A stretch of 64,000 bases of DNA, taken from Triglochin maritima (lineage: Eukaryota; Streptophyta; Magnoliopsida; Alismatales; Juncaginaceae). Made by a program: the position numbers and the translations under genes. Below are positions 48,374 through 60,435 of the stretch, piece by piece. Below the pieces are notes generated by a model. It had not been told where the DNA came from. It made no database searches and worked only from the letters and a program-made list of their open reading frames with translations. Numbering within the stretch: the stretch's first letter is position 1; every line of letters starts with the position of its first letter. The DNA lies in contig OY821790.1 of NCBI GenBank assembly GCA_963682175.1, forward strand, positions 1,128,501 through 1,192,500, read 5' to 3'.

Positions 48374-49073
48374 TATTAATATTTAATAAAAAAATTACAA
48401 AATCACCCTGAATAATTACAGAATTCATAAATTTCATTATATCTGTTGTAAATATTGCAAAAAATTACTCAAATAATTTATTTATATTCTATCTCATCTC
48501 TCTTTCCTCTCGCATCTCGTCTTTTTTTCTCGTAAACTTAATGACTCGATTATTAAACTAATTAAATCTGATAATTTTAATATTTTAAAATTATAAAATG
48601 ATTATTTATTTTTGATGATATATAAATTTTCTAATAAATATTTATTTTGTATATAAAATATTTTTTCCAAAAAATATCTATTTTTTATACAAAATCTTAA
48701 ATCAATTCTCATATTGTTTTTCTAAATATTAACAAACATGAATTTGAAATCAGATAAATAAAAAGTTTTTAGAAGAAATTTTTTAATGAAAAATAGATAT
48801 TGTTTCAAAAAAATAATTTATATAATAATATTTTTTTATTAGAAAATGTATTTTTTATCAAAAATAATAAATTATTTTGTAATTTTAAAATTTTAAAATT
48901 ATCAGGTTTCAATAGTTTAGTAACTGAGTCTTAAGTTTAATGAGATGAAAAGAAGAGATGAGAGAATATAGATAAAATATTTGAGTAATTTTTAACAATA
49001 TTTACAACACATATAAGGAAATTTAATAGATTTATTCAAGGTGATTCTGCAAAAATTCTATTAAATATTAATA
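48374..49073. mobile_element. foldback (long inverted-repeat) MITE
   Basis: The left arm (48374 to about 48640) and right arm (about 48830 to 49073) are imperfect reverse complements. Shared words include tattaatatttaata, gttgtaaatattg and aaattactcaaata. The element is about 700 bp and very AT-rich. The target duplication is unclear; flanks are TA-rich. Confidence 0.65.
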
Positions 49074-49096
49074 CCGCAACACAACAGCACACAACA

Positions 49097-50796
49097 TGTA
49101 ACGTCCCGAAACATCGGAAAATTTAAAACTTTAAACAGATAAGAATCAACACTGGGGTCGTCACCAAACCACAAATATATATACATAATATATAAGCGGT
49201 AAACTGTACAATACAAGAGTCAAGGATGATTACAACCCAACACAAAAGATATACAACGTATGTACAAGGGAAAATCATCCACCTCGAAGAACAAAAGACA
49301 GGATCTGGTCTGGGTGCTCTTGTCCTCAGTCACCACCTCCTACTGACGTGCACGTCCTGACATAAAACATGAATATGCCTGAGTTTCCCGAGAGGAAACC
49401 CCGTATGCCAAACCCCTAAAATATGAACATAAAATGCGTAATGAAACATGAAATGAAAATGCAGTAAAAGCATATCAATCTCCTGTGCACACAAGGCACC
49501 GCCGGAAAACATCGGCAACAACAACACACGTGCACACAAGGCACCGCCGGAAAACATCGGCAACAACACACGTGCACACAAGGCACCGCCGGAAAATCAT
49601 CGACCATGGGTCTCAAGGGTCCTCTCACCTCAACCCCACAATCACACGTGCACACAAGGCACCCGCTCCGTAGAGCCACAACAACGTGCACACAAGGCAC
49701 CAGCTCCGTAGAGCCCCAACCATGACCCTCCTCTCAGGCCGGCAATGTCTGTACCGTCGCCCCAAAAAGGCTGGAGACTCGTTGCCCTCGAGGCGGATCC
49801 AACCACACACAACACAAGCATCCATATGCAAATTGTGCCCAAACGGTCGAACGGAAGACCCCAAACGGTCGACCGAACACAACAACTATTCCGCAGGAAA
49901 ACCGAAATAACGTCCAACCGGTCGAACGGCAAAGGGGCCCCGTTCGACCGAAATCCAACAGGGAAAATCCTCTTTTGCTCAAAAAGCACCAACGGTCGAA
50001 CGACCTAAGAATCACGGTCGACCGATTCCCTCCAGTAAGATCCACCAACAAACTCGCATTACACGGTCGACCGAAACCACACTCTCGGTCGACCGGCCAA
50101 TAAGTTAACTTAAGTTCCGGTCGGACGAAGTCAATGAGCGGTCGACCGTTTAGACGGTCAACGCCCCCAACCGACATACAACAGTGCTTTCGGTCGACCG
50201 GCAAAGGGGACCCGTTCGACCGAAAACACCTAGAGCCTTTTTTCCTTGCAAAAACGTACCACCGGTCGGCCACTCGAAGAGTATCGTCCGACCGGTGCAT
50301 GGAAAACTGCCTGAAACACACTACGCCCGGTTGACCGTTGCAAAGCAGAAAAGCTGCTGCAAGGTTCTCGACGAGCCTTCCGGCCTACCGTCGGCCACTC
50401 CAACCTTCGCAAAGGCTAAAAGGAGGATTAAACTAAAGCTTGGCATACCTTAAGGCTTGAAGAAGCCTTTGAAGCACCCCGACGAGCACCTCCTCGTAAA
50501 ACTCCTCCTCTCCGACGAAACCCGAACGCAATCACCTTCCTCCGGCCACACGATCCGGCGAGCCTCGAACTACTCCTCTCCTCAGAGAGTTGCGGATCAA
50601 GAGAGAGAGAGAGAGACTTGAGTGAGATAGAGGAATGCGCGAGTGAGAGAGAGAGAGCACCCACCTACTCATACACCTCCCCTCATCTCCACCATCCACC
50701 TCAACACCACCCAATCAATCTCAGCCCTCCACCTCCCCCTCTTCTAATCCACCACCTAAACACAATCAACCCATAATAAGGGGTTAGGATGTAACA
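49097..50796 (-). mobile_element. solo LTR, Ty3/gypsy Tekay/Del-like
   Basis: Plus-strand ends TGTAACGTCCCG and ...GGATGTAACA. In sense (minus) it would start TGTTACATCC and end ...CGGGACGTTACA, a common end for plant Tekay-type LTRs. Flanks CAACA (49092-49096) and CAAAA (50797-50801) are a 4/5 match. A ctctctct-rich block in sense near 50640-50595 may mark the leader. The interior has a tandem repeat and many CGGTCGACCG words. No internal domain follows on either side. Confidence 0.6.
49485..49705. repeat. tandem repeat inside the gypsy-like LTR
   Basis: gtgcacacaaggcacc recurs at 49485, 49530, 49572, 49649 and 49686. The first three copies carry the longer unit including gccggaaaa(t)catcg. 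Confidence 0.85.
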
Positions 50797-51085
50797 CAAA
50801 ACTGCCACCTCTCCCGCCCAAAATCAAGTTTCAAAACCCTAAAACTCAAACTCAAAATCAAAATCAGAATTCGTAGATAGAATGAACATCAATGGTTTGG
50901 TGGCATCTGCGGCGATAAACATAGGGTGTGCTATTGTGGTTCTGTCACTTTTCTCCATCCTGAAGAAGCAGAATTTCAATGCACAAGTCTACTACGCTCG
51001 CCGCCTCGCCCGACACGACCGCAACTTAACATGGTCGTGGTTTCCAATTGCACCGGATCCGTCCCTCGGTTGCTTGGCTCTCGCA

Positions 51086-51165
51086 CGATGTTGACAAGAA
51101 AGTAATTATTATGTAACATAAATGCAAGATGTTGACAAGAAAGTAATTATTATGTAACATAATCA
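51086..51165 (+). repeat. tandem duplication after exon 1 of the OSCA-like pseudogene
   Basis: gatgttgacaagaaagtaat followed by tattatgtaacataa occurs twice in a row, with units about 40 bp apart. It sits where the reading frame is lost. Confidence 0.85.
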
Positions 51166-51211
51166 AATTTCATTAACCTGACATTCAATATGTTACAGAG
51201 ATCTTCTTTCC

Positions 51212-51216
<5 letters not shown>

Positions 51217-51281
<65 letters not shown>
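51217..51281. repeat. (TA)n microsatellite
   Basis: About 62 bp of uninterrupted TA inside the first intron-like gap of the OSCA-like pseudogene. Confidence 0.95.
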
Positions 51282-51283
<2 letters not shown>

Positions 51284-54200
51284 GATAAAAGTTGGTGATG
51301 ATGATAATGAACTTCTGATGAAAATATGCTATTGGAAAGGATGATTTTGCTTAATGTGATCATTTGGGTCTGTAATTCATTATAAAACTGACTACATATA
51401 TCGATCTTTAATCTCAAGCAGTGGTTTCGGTAAGAGAATCCGTTTCTTTGTGGTCTGCTCTACTATCGGACTTTTGATACTTGTTCCAGTAAACTACAGT
51501 AGCCAAGAAGATCAATCTCTGGAGAAAATCGCTTACTCAATCGACCCTTTCTCAATAGCAAATGTCCCAAGAGGTTCTAATAGGTACAATCTCATTTTCA
51601 GTCGCCATTATATATATGCCTTTTGTCATACCGTCTCATATTAATTTTTGACGAAACAAATCATGTCATTTATAAATCATGATAATCGTAAATCTTATGA
51701 TTCTTATCATTTGAAATTTCTATGAATTTACAAATTTCACATCCAAACAGAACCTTAGTTTCCTTTTCACTTCCATTGCTATGTCGATCGATATGTGACA
51801 ACTCTGATTGATTGTTTAAATGTATTAGAAGTTTTGATTGAGCCGATTACGACGATGCTTGTAATAGTTTATCCTTTTCCTATAATTTTCTTCTATTACT
51901 TTTTGCAGGAATTACCAGTTGCTTTTGTGTCATTCAAGGCTCGATATGGTGCTGCCTTAGCAGCACAGTCTCAGCAGCATTCCCATCCCTTTCTGTGGAT
52001 CACCGAACCTGCCCCACAACCTAGGGATGTTATATGGAAGAATTTAGCCATACCCGACCGCATACTAGTTCTACAAAAACTCGGTGCTTTCGTTGCCGCA
52101 TCTCTTCTCACGATTTTCTTTACGTTGCCAGTTACTGCAGTACAGGGAATCGTAAGATTCGAGAAGTTAAAGAAGTGGTTTCCTCCAGTTAGAGCAGTGC
52201 AATTAATGTAAAGCTAGATCGAGCTACTTCAATATTACATGCTCTACTACTTATCCCAACATAGAATTGACCAACTAGAGCTATGGAGTGACTAATATTG
52301 GTGATAGAGCCTCATCTGAGTGTATCACATGATGGGCTTCAGTAAGAGTGGGTAGTAAAGGCTTTCAGACAACTTAATATTGTTTAAAAGTTAATTTGAG
52401 GGATGTGTGCATTGTTTAATGGGCTGTTATTTTCCATTTGAAGTTCAATTATTATGGAATTTTCCATTTGAAGCAACATTTTTTCCTTAAGGAATTGAGA
52501 CTATTACAAGCAATATTATATGCCCACAAAATCCTCAAACCAACACTGAAGTTTATGTCTGTCAAACTTGTCGTTATGATAGTTGACCTGAGCTGAAATG
52601 TTGATAACATTTCACCACATTATATGAGTAGGTGGTGCCACATATCGCGTCATTAATTAGCTTGCCGTTACAATAATACCAAGGGTTGGTGTTCTATATA
52701 TAATCAGCAAGAATTTGGATAAATTCATTAACATGCTAAATAGAAGTGTGAGGATAGGTATTTAACTGTTACCAACTTATTGTCTTCTATACTATAAGCA
52801 TGTGAATATTTCAGGTTGTTTTAGCAAACAGATATTTTTCATTAGATAAAAGATGCACATATGGATTTCGAGGCTTTAAATGCAATGTCTTTCTAATAAT
52901 CAAAATTGTTAATTAATCAGACCAGGGTTGAGTTCCATTCTGACTGGATACCTTCCAAGTGTTATACTCAACTGTTTCATTTACGTGATCCCTTACGCGA
53001 TGCTCGGGATATCATATTTGGAAGGGCACAACTCGAGGAGCAAAATGGTTTTCTATTTTCTTATGTGGAATGTATTTTTCCTGAGCTTATTATCAGGTTC
53101 TTTGTTGGATCAAATTGGAGAATCTTTTACGCACCCCAGAGATATTCCTAGCCGTCTCGCAACTGCAGTTTTGGCTCAAGTAATTAAGTTGAATATCATG
53201 TTATGTTATGACATCCATCCAATTTCCATATGTTTCAGACTTCTACTTAATTTAGTTCTCAGCTGCTAATTAATGTTTTTATTTGTGTTGCAATGCAGGC
53301 TGATTTTTTCATAACATACATTCTGACAGACGGCCTGTCTGGGTTTTTGTTGGAAATACTCCAGATCGATTTGATCACCTGGTATTTTGTAAAAACTAAC
53401 ATTTTCTCGCGAGACTCGAAGGACGAACCTGAACTTTACTCAATGCAATTTTACAGAATTATTCCTTTTGTGTCGCTCGCTATACTTATTGGGATGGTTT
53501 ATGCTGTAGTCGCTCCATTGCTTCTGCCATTTCTTATGTGTACCAAACCTACGGACAGTATTGGCCATACATCCATCACTACATTTGTATCACCATTATA
53601 GTCATGCAAATAACCATGATTGGTTTGTTAGGTTTGAAATCGAAACCTGCGGCTTCGATTTCCACGATTCCGCTTCTGCTAGCAACCATATTGTTCAATG
53701 AGTATTGCAAGGTTCGATTTCTCCCGACATTCTACCGATATCCCATCCAGGTATGAATCGTATCATTGGTCTCTAAAACTATAAATGACTCCATCTATAG
53801 TTGTATTTACTCTTTCTGATACCATCCATAAATTTTTAATACCATCAATAAATTTAACAGGGTTTAAATTGTATATCGCACTAACCAATGTCATTGTTTG
53901 AGAATGAAATGCTTATTATCCACATAAGTTGACGATTCGTGTTGTGTCAAGTACTCAAGTGGCATTCCCAAGTATAGAAACATTACAGGTGCCTTTAGGA
54001 ATCGTAATTTTCAGTACTGAATGTGAAGCGAAACTGTATTGGATTTTACATTCGCCTAAGCTACATTTCGCTGGCTAGAGTTGCTAGACATTTGGTATAT
54101 TGTAGTTGTTCCAAAATATTTATCCTTTTGTTGCCTAACACTTTCTCCTTTTGTTTCCAGAATGCAATGGAAAATGACGATAGAAGCAAGAGAGGAGGAT

Positions 54201-54647
54201 GTGATTGGTTAATACTGCCCACCTTGGTTACGTCCGGTTAGCTTTAACACAACAAGCAGTTTCATAGAGCCAATGGTCATATCATCATGATGCAATTCTA
54301 TTGGAAAGGCGACACAATCAAATACATCAAATATGCGACTCCTTGTGTGCCTATGAAGAGACGGAGTGACCTGTAAACACAAATTCACCATTAACCGAAG
54401 AACTATGTCGTCATTTGTTCCCTTTTTCGCTTTTGTTTGTTTCTTGTTATTTGGTACCAAATGCCGAAATGCAACTCTAAATTTTCCTTCGAATCATTTA
54501 TCTTCTTGTACGCATCAAGTTGTGCCTTTTATAGGTCATTCACAAATGTTTGTATTTGATAGAGGAACTTTGTTAGTAAATGTGTAGAACAAATCTTATG
54601 GTTACATTCATGCAAGAGTAGCTGTTTGAGTGGTGCATCTTCTGTTA

Positions 54648-54755
54648 CACCTGAAAATGGGCATAATTCGCTCTTTACACCTGCACGAAATGGGACGACA
54701 TCGTTACGGACCATTTGGGTCCATTAACGAAATGGGTCTGTTATCAGCTAATCAC
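54648..54755 (+). repeat. left terminal inverted repeat of the two-gene MULE
   Basis: About 38 bp of outer match to 63385-63422, then about 70 bp of inner match (cgttacggaccatttgggt) to about 63235-63305. Confidence 0.78.
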
Positions 54756-54916
54756 TCCCGCCCCTCCCTAATTTTCCCCCATTTTGGTCGGACCTTATAA
54801 ATCCCTAGTTCTACCCGCTCCATTTGCAGAGGCTTCCCCTTCCAAGCTGGTCGTCCCCTCCATCTTCAAAATCTGACTCGTTTGGGTGGTGACTCGTTTG
54901 GTGGTGGTGGAGATCA

Positions 54917-55574
54917 TGACATCTGGCATCGATGACGACTTTGTGGACTTGGTTTCGAACTCCAACACGAATAACACATACACTGCGTCCAACCCCTCCC
55001 AAACCCACATCGCCAGCAGTTAACAGTCGTCAAACAACTCGACCAACCGTTCGAGCACCCCCTATATGTTTGAGACGCCCTCGGTAAGATCCATTCCACT
55101 CTGTGGATGTGGGCTGTCATGCAAAGTCTACACTTCTAGGAGAGAGTTGTCATATGTTTGACGGTTCTTCAGATGCCCCAACAACTGGATGATTTGCTTC
55201 CCTTAATTTGGTGTTTGATCTTTTTTTTTAAATGCGTAATAAGATTTCGACGAAATGTGCAGGAGCCTGAATGCCGGAAGTGCGATTTTTTCCAATGGAT
55301 TGATGCAAATGAAGGGGTCTCCGTGGATGTGCGTACGTATATGGGGAGATTTTATGAAATGTTGTTGGAAAGATATGCTAATCTGGACAGGAATGTTGAG
55401 GAAGTGAAGGAGTGCATGGTGGAAAACAACTTGCTACTGCTCGAGATGATAGCTTCCCCTCGTGAGCTGCAGGAGTTTGTTGGTGACACCAAATTATTCA
55501 TGAGCAAGGTCGACATAGTGTTGAATGTTGGGGTATTTGTGGTGCTTGGTCTGATTGTTATGTGGGTGATGTAG
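54917..55574 (+). pseudogene. GRF-type zinc-finger protein with C-terminal membrane segment
   Basis: Reading from ATG 54917 gives an N-terminus MTSGIDDDFVDLV and a Ser/Asn-rich linker, interrupted by TAA near 55022. Zinc-finger sequence follows: PLCGCGLSCKVYTSR, then RFFRC, with a TGA where the Gly of the GRF motif should be (near 55159). After an intron-like gap (about 55195-55255) the finger is completed by ECRKCDFFQWID. A coiled-coil-like stretch (YANLDRNVEEVKECMVENN) and a hydrophobic C-terminal segment (VLNVGVFVVLGLIVMWVM) follow. GRF fingers bind single-stranded nucleic acid in other proteins; the role here is unknown. It starts just inside the left terminal repeat and faces the transposase. 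Confidence 0.72.
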
Positions 55575-56103
55575 AAAGTTGTTTGTGAGTAAATTTTTGG
55601 GGGTGGTTGTTTAGTTTGAAGATGAAACATTGTGGTTGTTGTTTGGTTGGTTTAGTTGTGTTGTGTTAAGTGGTGTTAAGTTGTATTCTGTTAAGTTGTG
55701 TTAAGAAAGTTTGCAATTGTTGTGTTTGAAAACTATGTACTTGCTATGTCAAGTTAAGTTTGGATGTTCATTTTCTTGTTCCTATGATGTTTTTGATGTT
55801 GTTCATAATGTAGTTTCTATCAATTTAAGAAGGGAATGGCATTACCTACTTATGCAACCAATTAGACTTCTTGGAGTTACTCACACATTCACTGAAATCA
55901 GGAATAACACCTGCGATAAACTCACACATTCACACAAACACATGAAGCAACACTTGTGACATACACATTCACAGATTCACAAACACTTATTGGACTTCAA
56001 CATTCAAAAATAAGATGAGCAACCAATTCTACATTAACAAACACAAATTCTATTACAAATTACTAATGGGAATAAGGCTTTAAGTTAATTAGAAGTACAA
56101 CAT
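55575..56103. other. spacer between the convergent MULE genes
   Basis: No coding recognised. Short gtt(a)gtgttaag and cacacattcaca word repeats are present. Confidence 0.5.
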
Positions 56104-58569
56104 TTATTTTAAAAAGTTAGGCAATTGCAGAGCGCCTAAGCTAACTTGGCCAGAAGTCACTGACTCCAAAAGATTCATCATTGGACCAATTGATTGGGAG
56201 TTACTTTGAGTGACTTCTGAGGTGCCCTTTGTATTGTCTTTGGAAGCACTTCTTTTCTTGACTTTCCTGTTATTTTTTGTAGTCCTGCAAATTGATAAGC
56301 TTCAACATTCATAAATTATGAAGTATGAAAGGCAAATAAACTAAACAACTCAAAAATGCATACCTAAAATCTCCCTCTTCCTGACTGCCAATTGGCTCCT
56401 TGGATCTCCTTGCTTGGTAGCCCAGCAAACCACACCTCTTACACTTCTTCCTTTCAGTGCTTGTGTGGTCCATAGAGTCCTTGTACCTATTAACCTTTGG
56501 CCTATCAGATTGCATCTTCACTGCAGGAGGCCTAATTTGGAAGCCTTGAACAACCTGCCACTCTGACTTATCCACCATTGGATTAATACCAATTTCATAA
56601 GTCATCATGTACACATCTTTTTTAAACCAATGGTTGATGTAGTCCTCCCACACAGCCCCTCTGATTGTGCCAATTAAAGCCGCAACATGCTGGCATGACA
56701 CCCTGTAAACTGCCAATGTCTACAACTGCAGCTCATCTTCCTCAAATTAACAATGCATCTTCTAGATTCGTTGCTGACTTCAGCCTTCATATCAGGGGAC
56801 CTTATCACTGTGAAATCCCCTAGCTCTCTGGACAAGGTACTGAGCCATATTCTTGCTTTAGGAACTTCAGAGTTTGCCCATTCTCTACCTTCTTACTGTC
56901 TCTTGAACATCAACTGCATTAGTTCCTGCCTTAAGTTTTCTATCATTGTGACAATAGGCAAATGTCTCACCTCTCTAATGTAGTTACTAAAAGATTAGCT
57001 ACAGTTGTTTGTGATGTAATTGCATTTAGACTCAATCCCAAACTGACTCTTACTCCAAATTATGTAGGTCTTTTCTACTGTAACCAACCACTCATGTGTT
57101 GCTTCATCTACTTGTCTAATTGACTGCATTTTTCTATCATATTCACCAATTGTATAAGTATTAACCACATCCCACATTAAACTCGGTAAAAATGAACTCC
57201 TGAACTCCTTCTAGAAGTTCTGATAGAGGTGTCTTGCATAAGCCCTGTGTTCACAACCCCTAAAAACTTCAGCTACACCCTTTTCCAACCCCTTACACCT
57301 ATCACTTATAATAACCAATTCATCCCTATGTCCCACTTCTTAAGATGATTGAGAAACCACTACCAACCCTCATATGTTTCAGACCCCACAACCCCAAATG
57401 CAATTGGAAACAGTTGATGATTTCCATCTACGGAGGTTGCTGAGAGGAGAGTCTCTTTGTACTTCCCCTTCAAGTGGCACCAATCTAGCCAATAACTGAT
57501 ATGCAACCTCTCACAAATCCCTCCCTACAACCCCTAAGGCAGACAAACAACCTTAAGAAGGTTCCATCTTTAGGCTTCACCTCATAACTTATCACACTTC
57601 CTGGGTTTGTGCTTTCCATTTCCTTAAGCAATGAGAATATCAACTCATATTGATGTTCATGTCCCCCAAAAAGCTTCTGCATTGCTATCTCCCTCCCCCT
57701 CCACACTCTATGGTAGGGGTAAGCTTAAGTGAAATCCCATCTTCAGTTGGTCACTTATATTTTTAACTGTCAACCTATCATCTAGACTAAGTCAATTCAT
57801 GCATTGGTATGCAATCCAAATCTTTGTGGCCATCTTAAAAACACAATTGTTGACTGATGTACATGAATGTGGAAGTGTTAGTGTTAGTGTCTTGATTTGG
57901 ATTACATGCCCATCATTCAACCTGGAAGCATGTATTCTCCACTTACATTGGGTGTCTCTACACCTAGTTGTCACTCTATCGGACTGACTCTTCATATATG
58001 TTATCTCACACTCACTTAAGATGCAGTGAGTTATTAAGGTCATTCTGGAAGACTTAATATTTGGAAACTTTTTTCTTAACAGCAATCTCTGGATAGGACA
58101 TATAATCACTGGTGGTTGAGGAGCATCATCCAACTCCTTAAACACGTCACCATATCCTCTATGCTCATCAAAATTTACCTCATCACTAGCATCGGATTCT
58201 TCAAAATCTTCATTAGAACACACAAAGTATGGGTCAGTGTCACTGTCCTCACCAGACACACCATCTTCCAACATCAATAGTGGAACTGCAGGGGGTCCCT
58301 TTGTTGCAGCCTAGCTGCTTGCCTAGGTTGTGATTGGCATGGAAGTGTATCACTACCCTGTGGGTCAGACCCAGGGAGTTCAGGTCCTTAGGGTGGATAT
58401 GGGGATCCTACACTTCCAACAACACTTGGGACTGGCTCACTATCATTTGCAAGAGAACTAGAACCGGGACCTTTTAGTTGTGTCTCAACATCATTCAATG
58501 CCCCAACCTAAATCCATTCTGCATCACCATCAACATCTGGATCAATCTCAACATATGGGTCAACCTCAA
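56104..58569 (-). pseudogene. MULE transposase, main part
   Basis: From the N-terminal side: an acidic stretch (DSDTDPYFVCSNEDFEESDA) and a DNA-binding-type block (CRDTQCKWRIHASRLNDGHV) at 58277-57792. The middle is at 57706-57485 (GREIAMQKLFGGHEHQYELI). A DDE-type core lies around 57480-57330, seen as KGKYKETLLSATSVDGNHQL and PIAFGVVGSETYEGW. The block at 57177-56995 includes WDVVNTYTIGEYDRKMQ. SWIM-type zinc sequence (CQHVAALIG) follows near 56690, then a CCHC knuckle that has lost its His and last Cys (CKRCGLLGYQARRS). The last intron (56363-56285) keeps GT-AG, and the final exon ends at a stop at 56104. Stops and frameshifts are scattered through the middle. The N-terminal portion continues beyond the solo LTR. 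Confidence 0.78.
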
Positions 58570-60215
58570 TGATGATTTGTTTTATATTAAACCACAAGTG
58601 CACGACCGCGTTGAAGCGGTGGCAAATACGGGTCGATCCACAGGGAGGTGTGTCGACTTTTGGTTTATTCGAAGGTGAGTGGTAAAGAAAGGAGAGAAAG
58701 GTTGGTTACACTAAACTACACTAAGATGCAAAAGGAAATGGAAGATAAGCAATAAAACTAAACCCCATAGGGGGTAGAGAAATAATGTGAATATAAAAGA
58801 TGTGAGTGTGTGTGTTCAATTGTGCTCCTCACAACATGTAGTGCATGAAATCATAAAACTAAATCCAACTTTGCCTCCACATTAAATAAGATAAGACTAT
58901 ATCATTAAAACATATAAGACAATAATTGGAATGAAGCTAAATGAACTCATGTATAAAGACTAGACCCTACTATGTCTCCACATGAATTAAGATAAGACTA
59001 TATCATTAAAACATACAAGAGTAACCAAGGTAATATGTCTCCACATGAATTAAGATACCAAGGTAATATGTCTCCACAAGACTAGACCCTACTATGTCTC
59101 CACATGAATTAAGATAAGACTATATCATTAACCAAGGTAAAGGCAACAAGAGTACATACACTACAAATTGTGTTTCCAATATTAATTCCATCAATATCCT
59201 CACCTTATCATTCCCCATAAAATAGGTCCACTAATCTAAGCATAAGTTAAGCTTCATTCAATAGCATTAGCATATCAAAGATAAGAGTGAAATCTCATTA
59301 GATGGTTATGGAAATCATATAAGGCTCAAGGGATTAAGATAACACACACCTAATACACTACATGATCATATCACATATTTCTCCACCCCCCAAATGGGGA
59401 TGGAACTACTCACTACTCATTACACTAACTACATTAACAAAATGAAACATTATACTGAAAGGAAATTCAACTAAGCAAGAAAGGAATATTAAAGAAGCTG
59501 ATTGAAAGGAACATAAACTAAAGAAACATGCAAGAATTAAAAGACAAGATTAAAAGAAACTAAGAACAATTATTTTATTAACAATGACTCACATTGAAGG
59601 TAGCAATCTTCTCCACCTTGAGTTTTGCTTCAAGGCTTACTCATTAGTAGAGAGAATGCCACCAAGCAATGGGTAGTTACAATGGAAGGTGAAGAGTTCT
59701 ATTTATAGCCATAAAAAAGGTAATCTCGGACAATCCCCCGATGTGGGACTAAACAAATACCAGAAATAGAATAAACTCACTCTAATACAAATGCCCGCCA
59801 AAGATTAGCGGATCCGGAGCGGTCCCATACCGCCAATTGGCGGTCTATTGGTTCTGGATCGGGCTCATTTTTTTTGTGGGCTTTGTCTTGATGTATTTGT
59901 TGGTCTTGGATGTATCTATTTTGCTTGTTGGAGCTCCGACCCGAATAGAATTGCCAAAATACTCCCCATGATGATGTGGAGTTTTCTGTTTTGCTCTTTG
60001 GTCTTTCGGTCTTACGTTCAGGTCATTCTCCCTTGCATCTTAGTCCCCAGGTCTCACAATTAAGTCATTTTTCCCTGTTTTTGGGTCTTTTCATGCTTCA
60101 TCTCTTCAAACCTATTTATTTCTGAAATTCAAACATAAAACTCGTCACGTAGCATTGCTCAGGTGTAAGATAATGGATATAAGATACAAATATAAGCATG
60201 AAATGATGTCAATCA
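58570..60215 (-). mobile_element. solo LTR (Athila-like family) inside the MULE transposase
   Basis: 1646 bp, plus-strand ends TGATGATTTG and ...GATGTCAATCA, flanked by a perfect 5 bp duplication CTCAA (58565-58569 and 60216-60220). Its start (gtgcacgaccg...gggtcgatccacaggg) and end are the complement of those of the LTR at 8171-9744. It separates the acidic N-terminal coding of the transposase from more upstream coding. Confidence 0.92.
58958..59135. repeat. tandem duplication inside the solo LTR
   Basis: gactagaccctactatgtct followed by ccacatgaattaagata recurs about 121 bp apart (58958 and 59079), with a partial third copy near 59030-59055. Confidence 0.8.
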
Positions 60216-60220
60216 CTCAA

Positions 60221-60427
60221 CTTCAATATTTTTCCTTCACATTGCCCATTCTTCAATTTAACTTTCATTTCTTATGTCCCACTCTCCCTACTGCTCAAAC
60301 AAGCATACAAGTGTAGCTCATATTTAGGGTTGGGAAAACTAAGGGCCTCATGTAAATCCTCATCAGTAACTAGAACTCTAAAAGCATTCATAACATTACA
60401 AGGTTTCATGTAATGCATGTCCACTAC
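60221..60427 (-). pseudogene. MULE transposase, upstream coding fragment
   Basis: On the minus strand this reads MHYMKPCNVMNAFRVLVTDE, then LHEALSFPNPKYELHLYACL and a stop. It lies between the solo LTR and the hAT-type MITE and fits the N-terminal part of the transposase. It is the same gene as 56104-58569, separated by the insertion. Confidence 0.55.
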
Positions 60428-60435
60428 CTCAGAAC

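Larger units (their letters stand above)
50882..54241 (+). pseudogene. OSCA/CSC1-like calcium-permeable channel gene, internally deleted
   Basis: Exon-like blocks encode a family of hyperosmolality-gated, mechanosensitive plasma-membrane channels (DUF221/RSN1_7TM type). Exon 1 (50882 to about 51076) gives the N-terminal membrane segment and YYARRLARHD, then loses frame. Exon 51427-51583 has LLILVPVNYSS. Exon 51910-52207 has ELPVAFVSFK and AALAAQSQQH. Exon 52921-53179 has GLSSILTGYLPSVILN. Exon 53299 to about 53540 has ADFFITYILTDG and FVSLAILIGMVYAVVAPLLL, then jumps frame to WPYIHHYICITIIVMQ (53545-53751). The last exon is 54162-54241. The segment for the large cytosolic domain between exons two and three is missing, and part of the C-terminal membrane region is deleted. 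Splice sites otherwise look normal. Confidence 0.8.

Noticed and set aside
49485..49705. CRISPR-like evenly spaced repeats
   Set aside because: Spacing is irregular and the intervening sequence is itself repeated. The plant nuclear context and LTR location make this a tandem repeat.
49330..50334. Many overlapping Cys-rich or Arg-rich frames on both strands
   Set aside because: They are translations of the tandem gtgcacacaaggcacc repeat and CGGTCGACCG words inside a solo LTR.
51193..51417. 74-codon minus-strand frame in the OSCA-like gene
   Set aside because: Half of it is (TA)n translated as Ile/Tyr; it is antisense to an intron-like gap.
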